Source of the DNA: Dipylidium caninum
Taxonomy: Eukaryota; Platyhelminthes; Cestoda; Cyclophyllidea; Dipylidiidae
Direction: 5' to 3'
DNA: 64,000 bases
Assembly (NCBI GenBank): GCA_017562135.1
Contig: QEYB01001046.1
Location: forward strand, 3,472,001 to 3,536,000
Shown here: piece by piece, positions 54,301 to 64,000 of the stretch
How the letters are laid out: every line of letters begins with the position of its first letter
Position numbering within the stretch: the first letter of the stretch is position 1
Notes under the pieces: model-generated
Seen by the model: only the letters and a program-made list of their open reading frames with translations
What the model was told of the DNA's origin: nothing
Database searches by the model: none
Program-made: the position numbers and the translations under genes

Positions 54301-57048
54301 ATATTGTTCTATAGATTTTTACTTGCCGAGCCATTCATTCATGTACCGACCCATCATCCTGAATTTATTTCCCCTCGATAGTATTTTCCATAAAACTCAC
54401 TCTACATTTTTCGCATTTAGGTTACCTATAAGATCCCTGTGGTCTCTCCCTCGCAAAATCATTTTCACCCTGGCTCATAGATGGATTTCCAATCTGGAAA
54501 ATTGTAGCCTGATACCATACTTAGATTTTTTGCTAATTGCGCTCGTGCCTCATTTTTCATGAATAGGGTGAATAAATTGCGTGCATTTTCGTTATCCTAA
54601 ATATAAAATTAGTACACCCGTTTGCCGGCAAGACCTCAAAGGCTAATCACGAAATCCATTACCTTCGGGGAACTTTTGTTATATTATGACTTACCCGTGT
54701 TAATGCTCAGAGGGGTCACGATCTTGCGAAAGCACTAGTTTGGAACACTCAAACTACCTGTTTTGGGTGTGAATTTTGAAGTGCAGTGGTCTTTTCTTTG
54801 ACGCAAACGTTTAGGTTACCTTTGTCAGTCTGGCTTTCAATTAAGCGAACATAACTCCAGCAATCTCTTGCTCATTGCTCAGTGGCTACAAGATTGAAAT
54901 CTCGGCATACCCCGCCCAGCAGAACGCGGCCGATGCGTGCGTCGGTATCTACATCTCGCGGTTGGTGCGGTGGCTTCGGTTGCGCCTCAATATGGTAACT
55001 GTTGTGGCCGCCTTCTTCGAGCCAATGATCGAGTGTGTCAATCTGGGCTTCCTCATCGCCCTCTCTTTAAGGTACTTCTTCGGCTTCACCGTACTCACTA
55101 CTATGGCTGTGCACGTCTCCGTTTGGATGCTCCTTGACTACTTTCTCCTTCGATGCATTCAGGTGGGATTGTACCTCCCTCATTTCTATATTGTTTCCTT
55201 TTTTAATTTTATGGCATCTGTCTGTGAGGGCATACTTCCTGACAATAATGGTATTTAACGGCTGGTTGCTTCTTGTTCATAGTGGAGGTTTTCATGCTTG
55301 CAGCCTGCAGTCAGTAGAACGTCATCTCTCAGCTTTTAAGTGTCTCCTGTCTCCCACTTACTTTTGTCTCGTAGCACCAAACTTGTTTTATCGTGTATTT
55401 AGACATGGCAGTTTCGTATTTACTCTAACTTGACACTTCATAGGGCCTTTTTCATGTTTTCTTATTCCTCGTATTTCTGTCCCTTCTATACTACTTGAAA
55501 GAAAATAACTGTCTAAGGTGAGGGTATACTTAGGTTAATCCTAGATCCCCTGTGTTAACGAATTTTCTGCACTCTGACGCTAAGTGGTATTTGCCGTCAC
55601 GCAGACCGTAGGCACAGCATATTGTGAAGATGCCGAAAAACCACCAACTCACCATTTAGTATTTTTATGCTTTCGGTAGTTGTCTCAGCTCTATTGCTAA
55701 CATCTCACGAACGCATCTCATGTGCAGCAGCTGTCATTCATTGCAGCATTAAATTCCAATTTATCTCGTACTCGCTATTTCTTCTAACTGCTTGTGCATC
55801 GCAAGAATTGGGATTGCCAGTTACTTCCTTAGAAGCCAACTTTCTACCCGTTACTTATCGCAGACTTTGAAATACCGCTCTGATATGTAATCCGTTGCTT
55901 CATCCCGTGCAACCAGTTTACGGCGTGCTTCGCGTTGTCTCCATACCTAAGGTGAATCGTTACAAGAGTAGTAACAAACCAATTGACGTCACCTGAGGAG
56001 CATGGAGGCTGTAGACCTGACCTCACTTGAGTCAACACTACTTCATTCAAATTTTTGTGGTTCTTTAGCTCCATTTATCCTCTTTAGCTAATACCGAGAT
56101 TCAGTATACACAAACTATTTGGCAATATGAGCCCCCCTATTAATCTCTGAATTCTCGAGTATATTGAGGTTTTATACTGCCCTATCTCACAATCCTTGTG
56201 TCTTAGATTTTCCAAATGATGATTCATTGACAGGAAGCCCTTTTCTCCATATTTGCAATCACATGATCTTCCATACTCTGAAACTTTTTAAGCGCATTTT
56301 CACTAACAGAGGGTCACTGAACGAAGCTAACCTTTGGAAGTGCTTAATTCCTATTTCCCAATTCACCCAAAAATATCATCTACAATACGTAGCCGGTCCC
56401 AATTTGCACGGCAATCCAGTTTAAATTTTTTTTGCACCACACCGATAAGCTCAAGAAACACTCGTACCAAGGGAAATTAATTACAGGCGTCGAGCTTACT
56501 CGTAGCAGTGTTAATGTGACTGTTTCACCGACGTTTATTTGCTAACCTGGACCACTAATACATTCTAGGTCGCATTTTTACTTTTCCCCAACTTATAACG
56601 TTTCTTCAAGATGAGTTTATTGTTTATTTACTGCCTCTGTTGCCAGGGTGGTCCGCTACCCTTCTCAATCGTCACATTCATATTTGCCTGGTGGGCACGC
56701 GAATTGCTGACCTACGTGATCTACGTGAAGGCGGTATTACATCCACGCACCGTGAAGTGGGGCGTCAACACCTATCGTCTTTCTTTCGGTGGACATACTG
56801 AACTTTTGCGTGGTCACAATGGTGGCGTCAGCACTACCGGAGAAGGCACTAAACGCACTAAAGCAATCGACTTCCCACTCGCCGCCTTTACTGAAGTCAC
56901 CCCATCTGAAATCGCCCAGCTCAAGACACCAATCGCCACTAGCGCTGTCACCACGCCACAGGAGCACACCTGGCGTCATTTCACCCAGAATGGTTATATC
57001 CGAGGTTCTGTCGACCATCAGCATCTAACTCTGATTTCAGATGCCTGA
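51386..57048 (+). CDS. UGCG: Ceramide glucosyltransferase (UGCG, GT21 family), 8 exons
   Basis: Golgi membrane enzyme that transfers glucose from UDP-glucose to ceramide, the first step of glycosphingolipid synthesis. Exons: 51386-51489, 51967-52102, 52224-52326, 52480-52581, 53199-53314, 53882-54060, 54883-55162, 56647-57048; 1422 nt, 473 aa, in phase (human 394). N-terminal membrane anchor about 8-34. [12 protein letters not shown] follows. D1 motif CIEDPNDP (86-93); D3 motif AEDYF (235-239); RLVRW (273-277), the (R/Q)xxRW motif; then hydrophobic membrane segments about 280-330 and 345-370. The D2 position, human CDSGIR, reads TTSRIR (143-148), so the conserved Asp is Thr. A C-terminal extension of about 75 aa follows [15 protein letters not shown]. 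The 1.5-kb intron before exon 8 shows no gene. Nearest homologues' function is well established; activity here is open because of the D2 change. Confidence 0.95.
53632..53673. repeat. Alternating purine-pyrimidine tract
   Basis: In the UGCG intron between exons 5 and 6. The run contains GTGTACACATACATATATG and CACGCATGCATATCACACA, mostly alternating purine and pyrimidine, which favours Z-DNA or slippage. It looks like a decayed microsatellite. Confidence 0.5.
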
Positions 57049-58247
57049 CTGTCCATACATTGTTTTACTTGTCTTTATACTTAACTCCTTAATCCATCTA
57101 TCTGACAGTAACCCCTCCGTGGACTAAAAGCACACTGGGTTCACGTGCCTCTTAAATGAGGAGCCAAGCTTTCAGCAACCAAATCCCTTTTTTACGGCTA
57201 GCCCATACTCAAATCGTTATTGACAAATTCACACATTTGTTGGACCTACCCGACACTCTTCTGGTTCTCTTTCGTAACAAAACTGCGTATTATGATGCCC
57301 ATGTCCGCAAGTGACTTTCTGCTTGCTTTCCACCGCTGCGAGGCTGGTTTTTCCGAACCTCCATATCTTTAAGCCAAAGTAATCTTTTTGTACTTCATGT
57401 TCATGATTTTGCCTGTGTTCAATCAGGGTGTCAAAACATCGGGATCTTTGTGTCGGCTGACGCCCCCCGTAGATCACAACCCCCTCAAGTACGGCAGCTA
57501 CTTACGTGACTGACACTTCAAGGAACTCATCCATTTTCGAATGCGTAATTGGTTAAGTCGTTTGGTACGCCTCCGCTTAAATGTGATGTTTACGTTGATT
57601 TGGTGGTCATCAACTTATTTCTCGTTAGGATGCACAAATAATTAAATTGGCGATTTCTAACCTGTGAACCACCCTGTGGCGTGATGTCACACCTTGAAGA
57701 GAACTTCACCGCTGGCTTACGAATGGATGTGAACGAACGGGTACCTAATAAAGGGAGTCAAATGCTTATTGCTGAACGTTTTTAGGGCGTGAGCGCGTGT
57801 CCCGCCCGACAGAAACCTCGCGCCCGTGGGGTGCGCCCTCTCTCCTTACCACACATTGTTTTACTTGCGTCTCAAGACTGACGCCTAACCAACCTTCTCC
57901 ATGTAGTTTGAAAAAAGTTCATTCAATTTAAAAGTGCAACGAAAGCCACAGCATCAAATCGAAGCAAGATATACGCCTTGTGGACTCTATGACCCGCATA
58001 ATGACAATATCAGCAGGTAAACCTCCACACAATAGCTTTCTCTCAGCTTCATCATCTGGTAAGAGCAATACTTGCGTAGCAATACTGGACGGATACACTA
58101 AGATTTCGAAAACGGCGAGATTGTCACTACGGGTCTGTTGCCCTACATATCAATGCGTAAACGCCAATAACATTTCGGCTCTAAGAAGTTTGGATTGTAA
58201 AACAATTTTATGTAATAAAATTGGAATAAGAAGAATGGCTCGTTCTC
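57049..58247. other. Convergent intergenic region (UGCG / MRPL45 3' ends)
   Basis: About 1.2 kb between the stop codons. A plus-strand AATAAA at 57747-57752 could end the UGCG transcript. Frames at 57229-57477 (minus) and 57980-58276 (plus) have no domain signal; the latter overlaps the L45 last exon in antisense and is treated as a shadow. Confidence 0.4.
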
Positions 58248-61200
58248 CTACTGTGGTGCGTTATTGGAGGAAGTAGAAAGGCGGTGGGACTTCTGTAGAG
58301 CGTTGTCAGCGACGATGCGACGAGCCCACGCGGGTACTACTTTTCCATGGATGCGCCACCTTCCGTACTCGTCAGTGATGTAATTCTCGAAAACTACGTA
58401 TTCCAGCACGTCCACCGGACTCGAGCTGTGGCCGTAAACCAATCTGCCAAACCGGTCGTAGATCGCAAGAATCTGACAAAAAGCACATGGAGCAGGTCAA
58501 AAGTGCAAATGTAGCGGATATGAGGTATGACTGGGTGTCCAAATACTGCAACCCCAATATGAGCTCATCTGAAAGATTACCAAAGCTAAGCGATGTTGAA
58601 GTGTCTCAGAGCCGAACTGGCCTTACATTCCGTGTAACCGAGTAAAAATGCATCACGAAATTTCTATTTCAGGTAGAGCATAAAGGATGATCAGCAAATC
58701 CTATTTTTAGAAGTAAATGAATGCAATGATTCCATCGCGCAAATACCTATTTAACTTAATAATTTCGCATCTGGGAGTTTGAGAACAATATAATTAATGG
58801 TTAAGGAAACGCCCTTTTCGACAATGACAAGAATTCAAAACACCAGATGCATAATTCATAGATGCTGGACTAAGACCAGAGTTACATGCATCCAGACTCC
58901 AAGGAAAACAAAAGTATGAGGTAAAACAACAAATGATACGTTTATTCACAAGCAATGATTTAGATCCATTGCAGAAATGAAAACGTCGGTCGATGAGAAC
59001 GAGCGCAGGACCCATAAGCCTGACACCAATCTGTTCTAGTTTCAGTAATGCAGTTTATTAAGTTTACAGAATGGTTCTTTCGATGAATAAACTGCAGCGA
59101 TATGAGGATCAGCTACCCACATGGGCGGTTCGACATCGGGTCTACCAAAGGCTCGGTGAATATGACAGTGATCCGGTGGCAGTTGGCGAGGGATGTCGAT
59201 AGGCATGTGTCTGGCCCGCTCGCACTCCGAGCCGTAGTCGTAGAGGAAAGCGGGCGCGGAGTACGGCACGGCCAGCGGCCATCGGTAGTTGATGGGGGCG
59301 CTCGAACAATTGGGCCAAATGTTGTAGGGACGCGCTATGTGACGCGGAAACACCCCCACTGCAGGATCGGCTTCCATCGGATGAATCGGATAGGCAGGAA
59401 CATAACCATCCTCATAGCGACCTCTGTGATTGCCGGCCATGGAATAAGATTGAGGTAACCTTGGTTCGCTGCCGCTACCACCGCAATGACCGAAAAGCGT
59501 TTCAAAGTTGGTCACATGACACCTCGTATTGACCCGTCCCGTATCCGGGGCGCTCGTTTGGCAAACCCTCAAGCCACACCGAGGCAAACAACTCGTGCAT
59601 CTAATTTAAAATCAGTGCAAAACAGCCATATTTTGTGCTCGAATTAAGGGACATGATTGTGGAAAAGAAATAGAAGTTCCGCAACACGTCAACAACCCCA
59701 ACAAATGATGTAGGGTAGTGGAAACGGCTAGAGACTAAGATGAATGGAAAGCCCCGCAGATACGCATATTTGCACTGTTGAAAACAATTTCAAAGCCATA
59801 AACGATGAAAAGCAGGAAAAAAGATTGCAGCAAACGCGCCTCGATCCACAGTACTATTCCAAATATCTGGTCAAAGGTCATTATTTTAACGATGTTTTCG
59901 AACCAAATTGTAGAAAGTAACAATGCTATGAAAGGACTCAATATCACAGTAACTGGTGGCCACGACCCAAACGATCGGATTGCCCTATGGGCTCACGACA
60001 TAATTCACACCCTTGGAGCAGAAAATCTGGTAGACTGGAAATAAATAAATTTATCATTAAAACCCAAAAAAGTGGAGGAGGTATATCAAAAGGGAAAGGC
60101 AAAGCACGCGGCTCAGCGATTGCATGATTTTTCCCGTTTTGCATACGGTGGAATAATTTTGGGACGAAGTTTGCAGCATCCATGACAGCCACCGACCGTG
60201 ACACGAGTGCAGTCGAGGTACCATGGAGCTGATCCCGGCCGCTCGTTCCTTAGGTGACAGCAAATTAAGTTTCTATCGCACGTATACCATTGGTGTTTCC
60301 GACCTGATGGCACAGGAATGTTGGAAGAGGCTTCACACTGGATTTCCGGTTCATCATCCAGAAATGATGGGCAGCAACCTTCGTTCGCATTAGCACCGCT
60401 TGTTCCGACAAACATATTATCAAACCTGTTTTGCATGGAAGTCGGGGTGTGAGATATAGAGAGTTCAGTTAAATTCAAATCAGAAATGCCTGGAGAGACT
60501 ACATCATATTTGACATTCTCAGGATCCACTTTCTTGGAACAGGTTGTCGTGGGACAAATGCCATAAGCTTGTGAAATGGATTTTTGTGTTAGATCCAAAT
60601 CTGAAATGCTGGGAAGAACTTGTTCGGTTTCGATATTGCAAGGTGGGGCGTTCGATGGCAAAAGATTGTTTACTAGACTAGATAACTGAAATGTGAAGGG
60701 TTCTGAAAGGCTCTGAATTGGGTCGTCTGCTTTTTCATTGTGATTTCTCGATGGGATTTTTGGGTCAACTTGCCTGTCATCAGTCGGATAATTTGGCGAT
60801 GTTGGCGGGTAGAATGCACAATTTTTGTGGGGGAACTTAGAGTCCTCTGTGGTTTCATTTACGCCTTTTGACGAAGTTATCATTTCCATAAGCTTTCCAC
60901 AAGGGGTGGGAAACTGTGAAGTTGATGGTTCCGTTAAATTTAGCTCCGAAATACTAGGAAAAGCGTCATAGTCTCTAGCCTCAGATGACGCTCGTAAATC
61001 CAACTGGTAACCGTTACTGGCAGGCTTTATCTGAGCATTACAAGCGACAGGTTTCTGTGTGAACGGGTCCATCGAAGAAGATGGAATGCCTGCTGTTTTA
61101 GTACAAATGATACCGGGAAAATTAATAGGATTGTCTTGGACTTGAACGCTGAAACACGAGGTTACTATGGCCCTCAACACTAAAAATGAAGACGTCGGAT

Positions 61201-63468
61201 CATTTTCGTTCAATTAGAAGATCAGTTAAATGTGATGCGAGGAAAAACCAGACTGTTCAGTAACGAATGTTTTTGTCAGAATCTACAATTTGAGTTGCGT
61301 GCGAGGCTCCGCGTCAGGGGTGAAATCTCGATCCCAAGCAGACTGGTTGCTGGATCAGAATCTGCATTCAAACGCAAGAGAGATCGATGACGCTCAGACC
61401 ACGTGACATGCTTAGACTATTTCTAATCTTATACTCCTTCTCCAATACAAAACCCAGGAAAGACGCCTCAACAATTGTAAGCGCATATGTGCGTAAAAGG
61501 CAAACATTGGGAATTGATCGTCGGTGCTTTTAATTCCTTTCAAGAAGCTCTTCAGTGTACAAAAAATCCTTCCCCTTGACCCACGATGGGCTTCCTAAAG
61601 ATTACGAGTTATTAAAAAGAACTACAAATAAGGACGGATTAAACCGAAAAATTGGAGAGTTGCTGAAAGGTGGTACTCAGTAGCACTACCGTTAATAAGC
61701 CGGGACCAGCAAAAGAAAAAAGAGAAAGTGTAGCTTGAGCTCACTTGTTGAGTGTGGAAACGGACGGTTACTTGACCGAACATGTTGCCTTTGCCCATTG
61801 CCTCTTCAGTTCGACAACTGACTATGCGTGGGGGCTCAATGCTTCCCATGAATTTCCAGTAGAGAGTTCGTAGTTTAAGTCCTTCTGTCATTTCCTAATG
61901 ATAATAGCTGATGTAAGCACTCTCCCATTGAATGGCGCATTGAATGGCGATAAAAAGAAGACAGAAATGGTAGGACGGCGAATGAGCAAAAATTATAGGC
62001 GAAAACTCAACACCAAATACGACCTTGAAGGTACTACATGTCGCACTTAAATTATGACTTATCAGTAAATGGAAAACTATCTCTTAAAGTTGACTACTTG
62101 CCTGCCATTCGTGCCCAGAAAACAGTTCTAGGAGCAATATATAATGAAAATGTTGCATTAAGTTAAAATAAATTGCCATACCTAACTTCCGAATCAAATG
62201 CCACGAAGTTTCACTGACCTGAGACCCTACATTCACTTAACACTGCCGAGTAAGTCATTATGACACAAATCAGAATTTATAAATGGTAGGAGGATCTACC
62301 ATTCTGAGTCATTTTATACTAGCAATCATAAAAACTAACGGATCCTATTTCAAGATTATCGTCGCTGAAGGGTTTGCACCATGTCTAACTCTGAACTTTG
62401 TAATAATTAGCAACAGATTGGTATACTAACCACACCAACGGCAAATATGCTACATAATTATGAAGTGGCGAAATAAGGTCTTCCAAATCAAAAGGATGCC
62501 CTGATTATAAGAAAAAAAAGCTCAAATTCTATTTCAGCGCGAGACTCTCTCAAAGACTGAATCATGTGCATAATGATACAAGTCAAAGATTCGCACTCAC
62601 CACAAAGGCTTTTTCTGTTATAAGCTCAAGAAGGCGATCTTCTTTGTCATAAAATCTAAAAAATGACAACGGGTCATTTTAATTTTTTGCCTCATCGAAC
62701 TTGATTGATGAGTCAACTTAATGATCCCACTTTACCATGACCATCTCTAGTAAATTAAAACTGTACTAAGGATTAACTGTTGTGCAGGTTATTTATATAA
62801 GTAATTACCAAAGCAGTGAATGGTGATCTAAATTGATCCTAAAACCGCATCAACACAAAAAAATACTATCAGAAATTCAAAAGTGAGTGGCCAACATGCT
62901 TGGGAAGAAGAGTGTGCACTTCTTTGTAAATTGCATCCGCTTCAGATGGAAATCCTGATGTACTGAATGTTGGTTTATGCTTCTTCACGCTAAGAATTGC
63001 TCTTGTCGTTTTCGCTTTCTTAGCCAGAGATTCTTTCATTGCCGTTATCCCCTAAGATTATACAGACATTTCAAAAAAATGAAAGTAAAGTACCCCAGAA
63101 GAAAGCAAAGATGATTTGCCATCACCCTCGGGAGGTACATATTCATCGAAAATACGACCTGAGAAAGAAGATGTCTTTAGATCTCGCCTACTACCAAAAG
63201 TTTTAGTAATAGATCAAAAAAGTGTACCAGAATGGGTCATATTAATGGGGCGTTCTTGAAACAAGATGGGTGGCATCAAACCATTCCGACGCAGGTGTTC
63301 CCGTACTTCTGAAGAAGTGGCATTTTCAAAACCGCTCTTCCCTCCAATTGATAAAAAATCAGGATCAAAAGGCTGAACCCATGGTTGCATCTGACGAATG
63401 AGACGAAACTTAGGAATCCACGGTTTGTGTCGAATAAAACGCACCGATAACAGCAAAATAGGTCGCAT
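58248..63468 (-). CDS. MRPL45: Mitochondrial ribosomal protein L45 (mL45), 6 exons
   Basis: Tim44-like-fold protein of the mitochondrial large ribosomal subunit, which attaches the ribosome to the inner membrane. Exons 5'->3': 63228-63468, 63094-63158, 62900-63051, 62601-62655, 61745-61894, 58248-58472; 888 nt, 295 aa (human 306), in phase if the third intron uses a GC donor ([12 protein letters not shown]). Matches: [105 protein letters not shown]. The start [20 protein letters not shown] has a basic, hydrophobic presequence character. A strong acceptor (TTTTTTTTCAG) ends at 63493, about 25 nt before this ATG. The last intron (58473-61744, 3.27 kb) contains another gene on the same strand. 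Confidence 0.95.
59042..61148 (-). CDS. Uncharacterised Cys-rich protein nested in the last MRPL45 intron (partial, 2 exons)
   Basis: Not recognised. Two long minus-strand exons, 60147-61148 and 59042-59600, join in phase (CCACC|gtatgc...ATTAG|A) to about 519 residues ending at a stop at 59042. The 61148 end has a good acceptor (GTTTCAG|CG) and needs an upstream exon ending in phase 2; alternatively translation starts inside, at ATG 61072 (MDPFTQKP). The N-terminal two thirds are Ser/Thr/Pro/Asn-rich, with a repeated motif I-S-[DE]-L-[ND]-L-T. They are followed by a Cys cluster ([26 protein letters not shown]), continued across the junction by [13 protein letters not shown]. The C-terminal part is rich in Pro, His, Tyr and Arg. 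Splicing MRPL45 exon 5 into it would be out of phase, so it is not an L45 isoform. Two long open exons with matched phase argue for a real gene. Confidence 0.6.
60450..60965 (-). repeat. Three degenerate copies of an [12 protein letters not shown] motif
   Basis: Within the nested Cys-rich gene the protein repeats [15 protein letters not shown] (about 60914-60963), [15 protein letters not shown] (about 60572-60622) and [15 protein letters not shown] (about 60455-60500). The DNA of the copies is also alike, so they probably arose by duplication. Each has Ser-Leu pairs like a short linear binding motif. Confidence 0.7.
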
Positions 63469-64000
63469 ATCAATAATATGATCGAGAGGATTCTGAAAAA
63501 AAAGAGTTGCTGCTACATTTCCAGCTTTAAAGTTAGTGGAAGAGGCGACCAAAAAAACAAGTCGAGAACATCAATAAAGTCATAAATATCGGTCAATTTG
63601 ACATAAAAATGTAAAGTGTAGGACTAACATGCGCGCGGAAAGAAAAAGCGTATATCATGGACAGAGGAGAAAGGAAATATAAATGCTGGTAACGAATGAA
63701 AGCAAAAGTGTATTAAATTTGCGAGACGGCGAAGAGAAGTGACCCGTAAGAAGTCAATTAGAACTATGCTCAGGCGCAAAAAGGCGTTATATCAGTGGCG
63801 TATCCAGAACAATCGCGCAACAGAATTAGCGAAGGTGCGGAGCTGACGTGAAGCCGTCAGGGCATGTTGAAAAGCGCGGTGCTTGGCAGCCTACACGAAG
63901 TGACAGTATTGAAAGGCCGGCCTCAGCGACACATGGCAGAGGAAAGCGCGCCGTGCCATTTATTCGAAGAATTAATTATACATGGAGTTTAACATATGAG
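63469..64000. other. Upstream region of MRPL45
   Basis: Holds the MRPL45 5' UTR and promoter. A long pyrimidine-tract acceptor on the minus strand (AG at 63493-63494) indicates a 5' UTR intron or spliced-leader addition. No further gene recognised to the window end. Confidence 0.4.

Noticed and set aside
57980..58276. 98-codon plus-strand frame overlapping the end of MRPL45
   Set aside because: Partly antisense to the conserved L45 last exon and without domain features.

Overview
This window is eukaryotic nuclear DNA. Every recognisable gene is split by GT-AG introns, and exons join in phase to give full-length animal proteins (Pol I RPA2, delta-tubulin, TIF1/TRIM, TRAPPC10, GBA2, RPS15, ceramide glucosyltransferase, mitoribosomal L45). 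Divergent protein sequences, introns as short as 31-39 nt beside kilobase introns, and moderate AT-richness suggest a parasitic flatworm, most likely a tapeworm. The phylum is inferred, not proven. Exon limits come from reading both strands by eye, checking splice sites, phase and remembered family sequences; no alignment was run.

Layout. 1-1219: no gene recognised. 1220-4512 (+): SAMHD1-like dNTP triphosphohydrolase, 7 exons. 4964-10958 (-): POLR1B, second-largest subunit of RNA polymerase I, 18 exons, convergent with SAMHD1. 12012-15078 (+): delta-tubulin, 6 exons, divergent from POLR1B. About 16483-19605 (-): exons of one or more unrecognised genes with a Ser/Pro-rich region. 21567-26153 (-): TIF1-type RING/B-box/coiled-coil/PHD/bromodomain protein, 7 exons. 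27943-41526 (+): TRAPPC10, about 18 exons. 41906-48598 (-): GBA2, non-lysosomal glucosylceramidase, 14 exons. 50009-50515 (-): ribosomal protein uS19/RPS15 with a 31-nt intron. 51386-57048 (+): UGCG, ceramide glucosyltransferase, 8 exons. 58248-63468 (-): mitoribosomal mL45, whose 3.3-kb last intron holds a same-strand two-exon Cys-rich gene (59042-61148).

Most genes are housekeeping: nucleotide pools, rRNA transcription, centriole/cilium, vesicle tethering, translation and mitochondrial translation. The functional link that stands out is glucosylceramide. The enzyme that makes it (UGCG) and the one that hydrolyses it on the cytosolic side (GBA2) lie about 2.8 kb apart with only RPS15 between them. 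Other points of interest are a UGCG lacking the D2 aspartate motif, a TIF1 bromodomain that has lost its acetyl-lysine-binding Asn, the nested Cys-rich gene with a repeated Ser/Leu motif, and probable GC-AG introns. No transposon, CRISPR array, tRNA or rRNA gene was recognised.
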